This document shows positions 1 through 10,600 of a stretch of 64,000 nt of DNA, one piece after another. The notes beneath the pieces are model-generated. The model had not been told where the DNA came from. It saw only the letters and a list, made by a program, of their open reading frames with translations, and made no database searches. The DNA is from Pseudonocardia sp. C8 (lineage in GTDB: Bacteria > Actinomycetota > Actinomycetes > Mycobacteriales > Pseudonocardiaceae): contig NZ_JACMTR010000002.1 of NCBI RefSeq assembly GCF_014267175.1, positions 3,063,501 through 3,127,500 of the forward strand, given 5' to 3'. Position 1 is the stretch's first letter; each line of letters begins with the position of its first letter. The position numbers and the translations under genes are program-made.

Positions 1-153
1 CACTACCGCGATCTCCTTCTCGACATCGGCCCCGACCCCGACGAGATCGTCGCGACGACCCGGCGGACCGCAGCGGAGACGGCGCGGCGGGCGTACGTGC
101 TGACGGACCGGGTACTCGCCGCGGCGATGCAGGACGCGGGCCGCCCGGCATGA
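1..153 (+). CDS. C-terminal end of an unidentified protein (cut by window edge)
   Basis: The frame is open from the first base to a TGA and gives 50 residues ending DAGRPA. The segment is mostly predicted helix with Arg and Ala runs (TARRAYVLTD). I see no motif that names a family. Codon use (strong G/C at third positions) fits real coding sequence. The next gene starts about 150 bases downstream. Confidence 0.5.
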   Translation, partial: HYRDLLLDIGPDPDEIVATTRRTAAETARRAYVLTDRVLAAAMQDAGRPA

Positions 154-307
154 GGTTCCGCGCCGACCGATGAGGTCCGGGCAGGGGGGCAGTCCCTACC
201 TGTGACCGGCGGGGTACGCCGGGGGTCCGCCCGATGGCAGGGCGGACCCCTCCGGCGGATCGTCGACGGTCCCAGGTAGACGACCCGGACCCGAAGGAGC
301 GACGACG

Positions 308-559
308 ATGTCCACCACCACTGTTCTCCCCCGTTCCACCGGCCGTGACCGTGCGCTGCTCCGGGCCGTCGCCGCGGGCCGGTGCACCGTCAACGACGAC
401 GCCTGCCACTCGCTGGCGATCGACGGTGTGTGCTTCTGCGACCAGTTCGCCGCGGTGCGCCTGGCCGGTGCCGGTCTCGTCGAGCCGGCGGGCCGGGCCC
501 GAGGCCCGAGACCACTCCGGCTGACCGACACCGGACGGTCGTTGCTGGCCGCCGCGTGA
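308..559 (+). CDS. Small cysteine-containing protein, winged-helix-like
   Basis: An 83-residue protein starts at an ATG preceded by AAGGAG at 294-299, a good ribosome site. Four cysteines cluster near residues 25-45 (TVNDDACH, GVCFCDQF). The C-terminal half (AGLVEPAG, then LRLTDTGRSLL) resembles the second helix and wing of a winged-helix DNA-binding fold. That resemblance is only at pattern level. Small proteins of this kind are common hypotheticals in actinomycetes. It stands alone, with the repeat array directly downstream. Function unknown; a regulator or metal-binding protein is possible. Confidence 0.7.
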   Translation: MSTTTVLPRSTGRDRALLRAVAAGRCTVNDDACHSLAIDGVCFCDQFAAVRLAGAGLVEPAGRARGPRPLRLTDTGRSLLAAA

Positions 560-615
560 GCCGGGCACCGCCGGGGCGCCCGAATCGCACGATCCGGCCC
601 TCGCCGCGCACGAGC

Positions 616-1123
616 GTGCTGACCGTACGGACCGGGCGCCGGTGAGCGGCACGACTCCGCCCCCGGCAGGTCGACACCGTGCTGATCGACTCGAACCGCC
701 CGATGACCCGCACGAAGCTGCCCTCGGCCGGGCACCATCGCGCTGATCGACTGCGCGCCGCCCCCCGAGTCGCACGAATCCGCCCCCGCCCCGGCAACAG
801 CGTGCTGATCGACGACGCCGGTACCCGCGAGCTGCACGAATTCGCCCTCGCCGCGGCACGATCGTGCTGATCGACCACGCGCCACCCGACGACACGCACG
901 AATCCGCCCCCGTCCGGGCACAATCGCGCTGATCGACTGCGCGCCGCCCGCCGAGTCGCACGAATCCGCCCCCGCCCCGGCAACAACGTGCAGATCGACC
1001 ACGCGCCGCCCGACGACTCGCACGAATCCGCCGTCGCCCGGGCCGGATCGTGCTGATCGACCGCACACCACCCGACGATCAGCACGAATCCGCCCCCGCG
1101 ACGGCACGATCGCGCTGATCGAC
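616..1123. repeat. Tandem array of 62-bp repeats, non-coding
   Basis: The core GYGCTGATCGAC occurs at 616 (diverged), 679, 740, 802, 864, 926, 988, 1050 and 1112. The steps are 63, 61 and then 62 bases each time. Each unit also carries a second core, GCACGAATCCGCCCCCG, about 20 bases after the first. Degenerate half units flank the array (about 587-615 and after 1123). Units at 740 and 926 are nearly identical (60 of 62). The period is not a multiple of three, so no reading frame is kept from unit to unit, which argues against coding. The stretch 560-1213 holds no convincing gene. Confidence 0.85.
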
Positions 1124-1213
1124 CACGCCGTCGACGGCGAGGCCTGCACCGCGACCCGCCGAGAACCCGCGCGGGTGTGGCGCCGGCGGCTCCGGGCAGG
1201 CACGGTCACACCC

Positions 1214-1972
1214 ATGACCCCGGTTGCGTCCACTCCCGACCCGATGTTCACCGCCGACGCCGTCGGCGGCTGGCTGCAGCTGCCCTCCCCCGCGGTCGCC
1301 GAGGTCGTCGGCTCGGTCGGCTTCGACGTCGTCTGCGTCGACACCCAGCACGGGCTGATCGGCGACGACACCACCCTGGGCATGCTGCAGGCCCTCACAG
1401 CCACGGGGACGCGGTCGCTGGTCCGCGTGCCCGGGCACGGTGCGGAGCCGATCGGCCGGGCCCTCGACCGGGGCGCCGACGGCGTGATCGTCCCGCTGGT
1501 CGACACCGCCGAGCAGGCCGCGGCCGCCGTCGCCGCGTGCCGGTACCCGCCGGACGGCCACCGCAGCTTCGGACCCGTCCGGCCGTCCTGGCTGGGCCGC
1601 GACCTGCTCGCCGGCGGGCGGTGCGTCGTGATGGTGGAGACGGTCGCGGCCGTCGCGAACCTGGCGGAGATCCTCGCCGTGGACGGCCTCGACGCGGTGT
1701 TCATCGGCCCGTCGGATCTCGCCCTGGCGCACGGGTTCCCGCTCAGCGCGCAGGACCCGGACGGACCCCGCGCGGACGAGTACGGCGAGCTGGTCGGCGG
1801 GATCACCGGCCGGTGCGCGGCCGCGGGCGTCCCGGTCGGGATCTACTGCAACTCCCCCGCGCACGCCCGGCGGTTCCGCGAGCTCGGCTGCACGTTCACG
1901 ATGCTGGGCGCCGAGCAGGCGATCCTGCGGGCCGCGCTCGCCGAGCAGCTGGCCCGGGCCCGGGCCGGCTGA
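1214..1972 (+). CDS. HpcH/HpaI-type aldolase (class II pyruvate aldolase)
   Basis: A 252-residue protein of the HpcH/HpaI aldolase/citrate lyase family, which splits or joins 2-keto-3-deoxy acids with a divalent metal. Visible family marks are the catalytic His in VDTQHG (His46), the pyruvate-binding Arg in LVRVP, the metal Glu in VMVETVAAV and the Asp in FIGPSDLALA. The length matches the family. I chose the ATG at 1214; a GTG at 1175 would add 13 basic residues outside the conserved part. It is a single gene that converges on meaB with a 42-base gap. The exact substrate cannot be told from sequence. Confidence 0.88.
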   Translation: MTPVASTPDPMFTADAVGGWLQLPSPAVAEVVGSVGFDVVCVDTQHGLIGDDTTLGMLQALTATGTRSLVRVPGHGAEPIGRALDRGADGVIVPLVDTAEQAAAAVAACRYPPDGHRSFGPVRPSWLGRDLLAGGRCVVMVETVAAVANLAEILAVDGLDAVFIGPSDLALAHGFPLSAQDPDGPRADEYGELVGGITGRCAAAGVPVGIYCNSPAHARRFRELGCTFTMLGAEQAILRAALAEQLARARAG

Positions 1973-2014
1973 CGCAAGGACGGTGCCCGGACGGACCCCG
2001 CCGGCCGGGTGCGC

Positions 2015-2998
2015 CTACCGCAGGACGTCGAGGATGGTCTGGGCCGCCAGGGTCGGGGTCAGCCGCCCGTGCCGGACCTCCTCGGTCAGCCCCGGCAGCT
2101 TCTCCGCCAGCCCCGGGTCCTGCAGCAGCCGGTCCATCAGCCGGTCCCGGACCATCTGCCACATCCAGTCGACCTGCTGGTCGGCCCGCCGGGTCGCGAG
2201 CTCCCCGGCCTTGTCGAGGGCCTCGCGGTGCTCGGTGACCTTCGCCCAGACCTTGTCCAGCCCCATCCCGGTCTGCCCGGAGCAGGACAGCACCGGGGTG
2301 CGCCAGTTCGCCGACGGCGGCGTCATCATGTGCAGCGCCCCGGCGAGCTCGCGGGCGGCGGCCCGGGCGTCCCGCTCGTACGGGCCGTCGGCCTTGTTGA
2401 CGGCGACGACGTCGGCCAGCTCGAGGATCCCCTTCTTGATCCCCTGCAGCGAGTCGCCGGTGCGGGCGATGGTGAGGAACAGGAACGTGTCGACCATCCC
2501 GGCGACCGTCGTCTCGGACTGGCCGACGCCGACGGTCTCGACCAGCACGACGTCGTAGCCGGCGGCCTCCATCAACACCATCGTCTCCCGGGTGCGGCGG
2601 GCGACCCCGCCGAGCGTCCCGGCCGACGGGGAGGGCCGGACGAAGGCGTCCGGGTCGACGGCCAGCTTCGGCATGCGGGTCTTATCGCCCAGGATCGAGC
2701 CGCGGGTCCGGGTGGACGACGGGTCGACGGCCAGCACCGCCACCCGGTGCCCCTGCCCGGTGAGCCGGGTGCCCATCGCCTCGATGAACGTCGACTTCCC
2801 CACCCCCGGCACGCCGGAGATGCCCACCCGGACCGCCTGCCCCGCGCGCGGGCTCAGCTCGAGCAGCAGCTCCTGGGCGGCCCGCTGGTGGTCGGGCCGG
2901 CTCGACTCGACGAGCGTGATCGCCCGCGCCAGCAGGGTGCGGTCGCCGGCCAGGACACCGCGGGCGAGCTCCACGGGGTCGGGGACGCGCGGGGCCAT
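2015..2998 (-). CDS. meaB: Methylmalonyl-CoA mutase-associated GTPase MeaB
   Basis: A 327-residue G3E-family GTPase that escorts adenosylcobalamin to methylmalonyl-CoA mutase and protects the enzyme from inactivation. GTPase motifs are clear: Walker A SGVPGVGKST, the VDPSS switch, VETVGVGQSE and the guanine-specificity motif VNKADG. The ATG at 2998 has GGAGGT six bases upstream. A longer frame exists, but it runs back into the palindrome and lacks conservation marks. It lies downstream of mutA-mutB on the same strand, 132 bases after mutB, with the 51-bp palindrome at 3067-3117 between them. Confidence 0.95.
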   Translation of the reverse strand: MAPRVPDPVELARGVLAGDRTLLARAITLVESSRPDHQRAAQELLLELSPRAGQAVRVGISGVPGVGKSTFIEAMGTRLTGQGHRVAVLAVDPSSTRTRGSILGDKTRMPKLAVDPDAFVRPSPSAGTLGGVARRTRETMVLMEAAGYDVVLVETVGVGQSETTVAGMVDTFLFLTIARTGDSLQGIKKGILELADVVAVNKADGPYERDARAAARELAGALHMMTPPSANWRTPVLSCSGQTGMGLDKVWAKVTEHREALDKAGELATRRADQQVDWMWQMVRDRLMDRLLQDPGLAEKLPGLTEEVRHGRLTPTLAAQTILDVLR

Positions 2999-3066
2999 CA
3001 GGACCTCCGGTTCTCGAGGTGCGGACACGGCGGCACCAGCGTGCGACCCTCCCCGCACCAGCTTGC

Positions 3067-3117
3067 CACTCATGGAGCATTGGTCCCGTCGCACAGGACC
3101 AAAGCTCCATGAGTGGA
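3067..3117. repeat. 51-bp palindromic element, copy 1
   Basis: Two 21-base arms (3067-3087 and 3097-3117) pair with one mismatch around a 9-base loop CGTCGCACA. It lies between mutB and meaB. The same element, with the loop in reverse complement, occurs at 19918-19968. It could be a REP-like repeat, an attenuator inside the mut operon, or both. There is no T-run, so it is not a classic terminator. Confidence 0.85.
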
Positions 3118-3130
3118 AATGGGGGCGCGA

Positions 3131-5335
3131 TCAGTCCGCGAAGACGCTGCCGGGCTCCGGGGCCGGGTCGCCGTGACCCAGCTCGGCCGACAGCTTCCCG
3201 AGCAGGTCGACCGCCGCCTCGGCGATCACCGTGCCGGGCGGGAACACCGCGGCGGCGCCCATCTCCAGCAGCTCGGGCACGTCGGCCGGCGGGATGACAC
3301 CGCCGACGACGACCATGATGTCCTCGCGCCCCAGCGCGGCGAGCTCGCGGCGCAGCTCCGGGACCAGCGTGAGGTGCCCGGCGGCCAGCGAGCTAGCGCC
3401 GATCACGTGCACGTCGGACTCGACGGCCTGCTTCGCGACCTCGGCCGGGGTCTGGAACAGCGGGCCGACGTCGACGTCGAAGCCGATGTCGGCGAACGCC
3501 GTCGCGATGACCTTCTGGCCGCGGTCGTGGCCGTCCTGGCCCATCTTCGCGACCAGGATCCGCGGCTGGCGGCCCTCGGCCCCGGCGAACTCGGCGACGA
3601 GCTCGCGGGCACGGTCGATCGCCGGGTTCTTCCCGGCCTCCTTCGAGTACACACCGGAGATGATGCGGATCTGGCCGGCGTGGCGCCCGAAGACCTTCTC
3701 CAGCGCGTCGGAGATCTCCCCGACCGTGGCCTTGCTGCGGGCCGCGTCGACGGCCAGGGCGAGCAGGTTCTCGTCGAACCCGCGCGCCGTGCCCTCGGCG
3801 ATCTTCTCCGCGGCGCCGGTGAGCGCGCGCAGCGACGCGTCGACGGCGCGGTCGTCGCGCTCGGCCCGCAGCTTCTGCAGCTTCTCCAGCTGTTCGCGGC
3901 GCACGCCGGCGTTGTCGACCTTGAGCACGTCGATCTGCTCGTCGGTGTCGACCACGTACTTGTTGACGCCGATCACCGGCTGGCGGCCGGAGTCGATCCG
4001 GGCCTGGGTGCGGGCCGCGGCCTCCTCGACGCGCATCTTGGGGATGCCGGCGTCGATGGCCTGCGCCATGCCGCCGGCCTTCTCGACCTCGTCGATGTGG
4101 GCCCAGGCCCGCCGGGCCAGGTCGTAGGTGAGCCGCTCGACGTAGTACGAGCCGCCCCACGGGTCGACGACGCCGGTGGTGCCGGACTCCTGCTGGAGCA
4201 GGAGCTGGGTGTTCCGCGCGATCCGCGCCGAGAAGTCGGTGGGCAGCGCGAGCGCCTCGTCGAGGGCGTTCGTGTGCAGCGACTGGGTGTGCCCCTGGGT
4301 CGCGGCCATCGCCTCGACGCAGGTGCGGACGACGTTGTTGTAGACGTCCTGCGCGGTCAGCGACCAGCCGGAGGTCTGCGAGTGCGTCCGCAACGACAGC
4401 GACTTGGCGTTCTGCGGCTCGAACCGGTTCACGAGCTTCGACCAGAGCAGGCGCGCGGCCCGCATCTTGGCGACCTCCATGAAGAAGTTCATGCCGATCG
4501 CCCAGAAGAAGCTCAGCCGCGGGGCGAACGTGTCGATGTCCAGCCCGGCGTCCACCCCGGCCCGCAGGTACTCCACGCCGTCGGCGAGGGTGTAGGCGAG
4601 CTCCAGGTCGTTGGTCGCCCCCGCCTCCTGGATGTGGTAGCCGGAGATCGAGATCGAGTTGAACTTCGGCATCTTCGCGCTGGTGAAGCCGAAGATGTCC
4701 GAGATGATCTGCATCGACGGCTGCGGCGGGTAGATGTAGGTGTTGCGGACCATGAACTCCTTCAGAATGTCGTTCTGAATGGTCCCGGTCAGCTTCTCCG
4801 GCGCGACGCCCTGCTCCTCGGCCGCGACGATGTACAGCGCGAGCACCGGCAGGACGGCCCCGTTCATCGTCATCGACACCGACATCCGGTCCAGCGGGAT
4901 GCCGTCGAACAGCTGGCGCATGTCCAGGATGGAGTCGATCGCGACACCGGCCATGCCGACGTCGCCCGCCACCCGCGGGTGGTCGGAGTCGTAGCCGCGG
5001 TGGGTGGCCAGGTCGAAGGCGATCGACAGGCCCTTCTGCCCGGCGGCCAGGTTGCGCCGGTAGAACGCGTTCGACTCGGCCGCCGTGGAGAAGCCGGCGT
5101 ACTGCCGGACCGTCCACGGCTGGTTGGTGTACATCGTCGGGTACGGCCCGCGCAGGTACGGCGTCAGGCCCGGGTAGGTGTTCAGGAAGTCGAGGCCGTC
5201 GAGATCCTGCGCGGTGTAGAGCGGCTTGACGCCGATGCCCTCGGGGGCGTCCCAGGTGGGCGCGGTGCCGTTCCAGGCGGACGACGGCGCGGTGGCCGCG
5301 TCCAGGGGCACCGAGGTGAAGTCGGGAATGGTCAC
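3131..5335 (-). CDS. mutB: Methylmalonyl-CoA mutase, large (catalytic) subunit
   Basis: A 734-residue catalytic subunit of adenosylcobalamin-dependent methylmalonyl-CoA mutase, which interconverts (R)-methylmalonyl-CoA and succinyl-CoA. The N-terminal TIM barrel includes [11 protein letters not shown] and [11 protein letters not shown]. The C-terminal cobalamin-binding domain has the DxHxxG signature in GQDGHDRG (about residue 600), with the lower-ligand histidine. The length is normal for the family. The GTG start at 5335 overlaps the mutA stop (GTGA), so translation is probably coupled. It is the middle gene of mutA-mutB-meaB and serves propionate, odd-chain and branched-chain metabolism and possibly methylmalonyl-CoA extender-unit supply. 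Confidence 0.97.
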   Translation of the reverse strand: MTIPDFTSVPLDAATAPSSAWNGTAPTWDAPEGIGVKPLYTAQDLDGLDFLNTYPGLTPYLRGPYPTMYTNQPWTVRQYAGFSTAAESNAFYRRNLAAGQKGLSIAFDLATHRGYDSDHPRVAGDVGMAGVAIDSILDMRQLFDGIPLDRMSVSMTMNGAVLPVLALYIVAAEEQGVAPEKLTGTIQNDILKEFMVRNTYIYPPQPSMQIISDIFGFTSAKMPKFNSISISGYHIQEAGATNDLELAYTLADGVEYLRAGVDAGLDIDTFAPRLSFFWAIGMNFFMEVAKMRAARLLWSKLVNRFEPQNAKSLSLRTHSQTSGWSLTAQDVYNNVVRTCVEAMAATQGHTQSLHTNALDEALALPTDFSARIARNTQLLLQQESGTTGVVDPWGGSYYVERLTYDLARRAWAHIDEVEKAGGMAQAIDAGIPKMRVEEAAARTQARIDSGRQPVIGVNKYVVDTDEQIDVLKVDNAGVRREQLEKLQKLRAERDDRAVDASLRALTGAAEKIAEGTARGFDENLLALAVDAARSKATVGEISDALEKVFGRHAGQIRIISGVYSKEAGKNPAIDRARELVAEFAGAEGRQPRILVAKMGQDGHDRGQKVIATAFADIGFDVDVGPLFQTPAEVAKQAVESDVHVIGASSLAAGHLTLVPELRRELAALGREDIMVVVGGVIPPADVPELLEMGAAAVFPPGTVIAEAAVDLLGKLSAELGHGDPAPEPGSVFAD

Positions 5336-7233
5336 TTCGACCCCTCCAGGGCGGTGTAGACGTCGTCGATGACGGCGAGCGCGTCGCACCCGGCGAACAG
5401 GTACCCGTCCACGCCAGGCACCTCCCCCTTCGGCTTGCCCGCCAGCAGGATGCGGGTCGCCCCCGCCGCGCGCAGCGCGGCCGCGGCGTCGGCGGCCCGC
5501 TCCTCGTAGAGCGCGTCCGACGAGCACAGCACGACCACCCGCGTCGCGGCACCGCCGAACGCGTCGGCGACCTCCTGCACGGTCTCGGTCGGGCCCGCGT
5601 CGACGGCGTCGATCCCGCCGGCGCCGAGCAGGTTGCGGGTGAACCCGGCCCGCGCGGTGTACACGGCGAGCGGTCCGAGCGTCGCGAGGAACACCGTGGG
5701 GCGGGTGCCCTCGGCCTGCAGGACGGCGTCGGAGCGGTCCCGGTAGGCCTCGTAGGCCTCGGCCGGCCGGTAGAGCGGCAGCCCGCCGCGCTCGACGGGC
5801 GGGAGCGGCTCCCGGGGCACCGGCTTCTCGTGCAGGTCGGGGAACTCGGAGACCCCGGTCAGCGGCGCCTTGCGGCGGGCCACGTCGGTCTCCCGCCGCG
5901 CCCGCACCTCGGCCACCTCGCGGTCCACCAGGCCGGAGTCGAGCGCGGCGACCGCGCCGCCGGCGCCCTCGACCGTCTGGAAGAACGCCCACGCGGCCCG
6001 TGCGAGGTCGTCGGTGAGGTGCTCGACGTACCAGGAGCCGCCGCCGGGGTCGATCACCCGCGCCAGGTGCGACTCCTCGATCAGCAGGCTCTGGGTGTTG
6101 CGCGCGATCCGCCGGGAGAACGGCTCGGAGGCGCCCAGCGCGGCGTCGAACGGCGGCACGGTCACCGCGTCGGCCCCGCCGACGCCCGCGGCGAAGCCGG
6201 CGACGGTGCCGCGCAGCATGTTCACCCACGGGTCACGCCGGGTGAACAGGGCCTCGGGGACGACGGCGTGCTGGCGCTGCGGCACGTCGGTGACGCCGCT
6301 GGCCTCCAGCACCCGCGCCCAGAGCCGGCGCGCGGCCCGCAGCTTCGCGATCGTCGGGAACTGCTCGGGGGTGGCGGCGTAGCGGAACTCGAGCACCCGC
6401 GCCGCGGACGGGGCGTCCATCCCGGCGCCGGTCAGCTCCCGCAGGTAGGCGACCCCGGCGGCGAGCGACCAGCCGAGCTCCTGGGCGTCCGAACCGCCGG
6501 CCTCGCGGATCACGCTCGCGTCCACGGTGACCGCGGTGAGCTTCGGGTAGGTCCCGGCGACCCGCTGCGCGAGCTCGACCACGCTCGCCACGTCCGGGCC
6601 GGTGCCGGTGCGGGCACGCACCCCGATCGGGTCGAGGCCGAGCGCGCCGAGCAGCGCCGAGTCCAGGACCCCGTGCCGGCCGGCGAGGTCGAGGTAGGCG
6701 GCCCCGGCATCGGCGGCGTCGGAGCCGGCGTCCAGGGCGACCCCGGCCAGGTCCAGGTGGACGCCGTCCAGGGCCGTACCGAGGGCGTCGACCGGGATCC
6801 CGCCCTCGCCGACCCGCAGCCAGACCGAGCCGACCCCGCATTCCAGGTCGGCCAGGATCGTCTCCCGGACCGAGGCCGGGTCGGTGCCGGTGTGCCGCTG
6901 GCGGACCTCCCAGCCGTCGGGCACGTGGCCGTCGGTGAGCGGGCCCCGGGTGAACGGCCACGCCCCGGGCACCCCGGTGTCCGGGAGCCCCTCGACGTCG
7001 TCGGCCGTGTACAGCGGGGCCACCCGGATCCCGTCCACCGTGGTCCGGGTGAGGGTCTCCACCCCGGCGCCGAGCGCGGCGTCCTCGCCGATCCGGCCGG
7101 ACCTGCGCACCACCCCGTCCACGGCGGCGAGCCATTGCTCGCGGGTCACCGGGTCGAACTCTCCTGCGAGTACCAGGTGGTCCGGTTCCACCGGCCCGTC
7201 CGTGGCGCCACCGCTACCGCCGCTGTCGGTCAT
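5332..7233 (-). CDS. mutA: Methylmalonyl-CoA mutase, small subunit
   Basis: A 633-residue subunit homologous to MutB that forms the inactive half of the heterodimer. It keeps the barrel pattern ([17 protein letters not shown] entry, [30 protein letters not shown]). In the C-terminal domain the cobalamin DxHxxG motif is absent, as is normal for the small subunit. The ATG at 7233 has GGAGAG upstream; extending upstream adds only an Arg/Pro-rich piece. It is the first gene of the mut operon, with its promoter presumably in the 443-base gap shared with the divergent synthetase gene. Confidence 0.95.
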   Translation of the reverse strand: MTDSGGSGGATDGPVEPDHLVLAGEFDPVTREQWLAAVDGVVRRSGRIGEDAALGAGVETLTRTTVDGIRVAPLYTADDVEGLPDTGVPGAWPFTRGPLTDGHVPDGWEVRQRHTGTDPASVRETILADLECGVGSVWLRVGEGGIPVDALGTALDGVHLDLAGVALDAGSDAADAGAAYLDLAGRHGVLDSALLGALGLDPIGVRARTGTGPDVASVVELAQRVAGTYPKLTAVTVDASVIREAGGSDAQELGWSLAAGVAYLRELTGAGMDAPSAARVLEFRYAATPEQFPTIAKLRAARRLWARVLEASGVTDVPQRQHAVVPEALFTRRDPWVNMLRGTVAGFAAGVGGADAVTVPPFDAALGASEPFSRRIARNTQSLLIEESHLARVIDPGGGSWYVEHLTDDLARAAWAFFQTVEGAGGAVAALDSGLVDREVAEVRARRETDVARRKAPLTGVSEFPDLHEKPVPREPLPPVERGGLPLYRPAEAYEAYRDRSDAVLQAEGTRPTVFLATLGPLAVYTARAGFTRNLLGAGGIDAVDAGPTETVQEVADAFGGAATRVVVLCSSDALYEERAADAAAALRAAGATRILLAGKPKGEVPGVDGYLFAGCDALAVIDDVYTALEGSK

Positions 7234-7676
7234 CCGTTCCGCTCTCCTCACCGGCCCCCGGGGCGGCCCTCGTTGCCCGCCCGGCACCGCCGTCGTGACG
7301 TCGCCGAGGTCCCGCGGAGTCTAGTGATCGGCTGCCGTTCCGGGCAGGGTCTGTGGCGAGGTGCGCACGGTGTGTGACACGCCGACCGGTGGCGCCCGTG
7401 GGCCGCGTCACCGGACTCCGTGAGGTGTGCAGGCACCCCCGTCCGCCCCGCACCTCGCTCCCCCGTTCGCAGCAGCCGCCCACGCCGAACCGGGTGTTTC
7501 TCCGAGTCGGACACCTACTCCACGTAACCAACAGCCCCTCTTCCCGGTTATGTCGGCGTAACACGAACGTGTTGCCCCGTCGAAAATCCGGGTACGCCAT
7601 CGAGCGTTCCGGCCGGTGCGGCTCCCCCGCTCCCCGATCCCCGGCCAGGGCACCGTTGTAAGGAGAGTGACGCCAC
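7234..7676. other. Intergenic region between divergent mutA and the NRPS-like gene
   Basis: This 443-base gap holds no gene I can support; short open frames here lack ribosome sites and overlap each other. It must carry the promoters for mutA (leftward) and for the synthetase (rightward). It is visibly less G+C-rich around 7480-7600. A hyphenated palindrome, AACACG-AA-CGTGTT at 7560-7573, is a candidate operator. AGGAG at 7661-7665 is the ribosome site for the GTG at 7677. Confidence 0.6.
7560..7573. promoter_or_regulatory. Candidate operator palindrome upstream of the NRPS-like gene
   Basis: AACACG and CGTGTT form perfect 6-base arms around AA, about 100 bases before the start of the synthetase gene and 330 before mutA. 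The size fits a dimeric repressor site. No regulator gene is adjacent, so the binder is unknown. Confidence 0.35.
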
Positions 7677-10600
7677 GTGACGATGTCGCCGTCGCGCGCG
7701 GGCGGGCCGGGGCTCGCCCCGGTCCCGGCCGGGCGCCCGGTCCGGTACCCGGACCGGCTGCACCGGTTCTTCGAGGCCACCGTGGCCCGGACCCCGCACG
7801 CGGTCGCGGTGCAGGACGGCGCGCTGGAGCTGACCTACGCCGAGCTGGACGCGCGCGCCGCCCAGCTGGCCCGGTACCTGCAGGCCCACGGGGCCGGGCC
7901 GGGACGGCGGATCGGCATCCTGCTGCACCGCAGCTGGCGGACCTACGCGGTCCTGCTCGCGGTGCTGAAGACCGGGGCCGCGTTCGTCCCGATCGACCCG
8001 GCCGCGCCACCGGACCGGGTCGGCTACATCCGGGACGACGCCGGCCTGGACCTGCTGGTCACGACGTCCGACCTGGCGGCGGACCTGCCACCCGGCGGCC
8101 TGGTCCAGCTCGACCTCTGCGTGGACGAGGTGTCCCGGCTGCCCCGGCACCCCCTGGAACCGGTGCCGCCGCACGCCGACCCGCTGGCCTACATCATCTA
8201 CACCTCCGGGTCGAGCGGCCGGCCCAAGGGCGTCGCCGTCGCGCACCCCAGCATCTGCAACTTCGTGCACGTGATCACCCAGGTGTACGACGTCCGGCCG
8301 CACGACCGCGTCTACCAGGGGATGACGATCTCGTTCGACTTCTCGATCGAGGAGATCTGGCCGACGTTCGCCGCCGGGGCGACGCTCGTCGTCGGGCCGA
8401 CCGACTCCCGGCGGATCGGCGCCGAGCTGGGCGACTTCCTCGCCGGCACCGGGGTCACCGTGCTGTGCTGCGTGCCGACCCTGCTGGCGACCATCCCGCG
8501 CGAGCTGCCCGCGCTGCGCACCCTGCTCGTGGGCGGCGAGGCCTGCCCGGCCGGGCTGGTCGAGCGCTGGGCGCGGCCCGGCCGCCGGATGCTCAACACC
8601 TACGGCCCCACCGAGGCCACCGTGACCGCGACCTGGGGTGAGCTCGTCCCGGGGCGCCCGGTGACGATCGGCCGGCCGGTCCCGACCTACTCGGTGGTGA
8701 TCCTCGACGACGCGCTGCGCGAGGTCCCCCGTGGCGAGGTCGGCGAGATCTGCATCGGCGGGCCGGGCGTCGCGCTCGGCTACGTCAACCTGCCGGAGAA
8801 GACCGCGGACCGGTTCGTCCGGCACCCGGCCGCTCCGCCGAACGGGGACGGCCGGCTCTACCGCACCGGTGATCTCGGCCGGATCGACGAGCACGGCGAG
8901 ATCGTCTACCTGGGCCGCGCCGACGACGAGGTCAAGATCCGTGGCCACCGGGTCGACCTGGGCGAGATCGAGTCCGTCGCCCTGGAGCGCGCCGACGTCG
9001 AGAGCGCGGTCGCGGCCCTGTCGAAGTCGGACGACGGTGCCGGCGAGGAGCTCGCCGTCTACGTGGTGCCCGCCGGCACAGCAGGCCCGGTCGACCGGTC
9101 CGGCCTGCACGAGCTGCTGCGGACCCGGCTGCCCGAGTACATGGTCCCCGGCTACGTCGAGGTCCTCGACCGGCTGCCGATGATGCCCAGCGGCAAGGTC
9201 GACCGCCCGAAGCTGCCCGCCCCGTCCGGCCCCCGGATCGTCGTGGCCGGCGGACCCGTGGTGGGACCGGCCACAGGGCTGGAGACGCGGGTGCGGGACG
9301 TGCTCGCCGAGGCGCTGGCCCTCGAACCCGGGCAGGTGTCGGTCGAGGCCGACTTCTTCACCGAGCTGGGCGGTCACTCGCTGCTCGCCGCCCGCGTCGT
9401 GACGCTGCTGCGGGAGCGCGGTGTGGGGCGCACCCCGGCGGTGCGGGACCTCTACGAGCACGCCACGGTGCGCGGCCTGGCCGGGGCACTGGACCCGGCG
9501 GCCGGCGGGAGCTCCGACGCGGTGCCGCCGCCCCCGCGGCCGGCGCCGCTGCGGCACTCCCGCCGCCGCTACAGCCTGGCCGGGTCGGCGCAGGCGGCGG
9601 CGCTGTTCGTGCTGATGCTGACCATGACGTTGCCGGCGGCCGCGGTCTACGCCTGGCACGACGGCCGGGTCGCCCCGGACGTGCTGGCCCAGCTCGCCGT
9701 CGGCGCCACCGCGATCTTCCTGCTGCTGCGCTGGGTGCTCGCGCCGCTCGCGGTGCGCGCGCTCGGCGCGGAGGTGCGGCCCGGCCGGTACCGGATGTGG
9801 GGCCGGGTGCACCTGCGGTTGTGGGCGGCGGACCTGCTGCTGTCGCTGTCCCCGCTGCCGGTGCTGTCCGGCAGCCCGCTCGCGCCGGGTTACCTGCGGC
9901 TGCTCGGCGCGCGGGTCGGCCGCGACGTGCATCTCGGCACGTCGGTGCTGTCCCTGCCGCGGATGCTGCAGGTCGGCGACGGCGCCACGATCGGCTACGG
10001 CGCCGCGCTGCGGCCGTGGACGGCCGCCGATGGCTGGGTGACGGTCGCCCCGGTCGCGGTCGGCGCCGGTGCCCACGTCGGGGCCAGCGCCGTCGTCGAG
10101 CCGGGCGCGGTGATCGGCGCCGACGCCGTCGTCGGGGAGCAGTCGGCGGTCGCCGCCGAGCAGGTGATCCCCCGCGGCGACCAGTGGGCGGGCTCGCCCT
10201 GCGTGCCGGACAGCGCCGACCCGGCGGTGGGCGAGCTGACCGAGCGCGGCCCCGCGCCGTCGTGGACCCGGGCCCAGCTGGCGGCCGCGGCCGGCGGGGT
10301 CGCCGCCTGCGAGCTGGTCGCGCTGGCGTCGCTGGTGCCGGCGGTGCTGCTGGTGTGGACGTCGCTGCTGGTCTTCGGGGACGGCCCGGCGCTCGCGGTC
10401 GCGGTCGCGGCCGGACCGGTGTTCGTGCTGACGGTCTGCGTGCTCGTCGCGGCCGGCCGGTGGGCGGTGGCTCCCCGGACCGGGCCCGGCGTGTTCCCGG
10501 CCCGCTCCGCGCTCGGGCTGCGGAAGTGGTTCGGCGACAAGCTCCTCGAGATGAGCCTGGCCTACACCAACTCGCTGTACTCGACCCTGTACACGGTCGG

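Noticed and set aside
616..1123. CRISPR array
   Set aside because: The 62-base period would fit, but the segments between the two cores are related to each other from unit to unit, not unique spacers. No cas genes are near.
3113..5359. Plus-strand open frame opposite mutB
   Set aside because: mutB is unmistakable on the minus strand; the opposite frame has no recognisable domain.
7248..7514. Small minus-strand gene in the mutA-synthetase gap
   Set aside because: No ribosome site, Arg/Gly-rich shadow-like composition, and it overlaps the mutA leader region.
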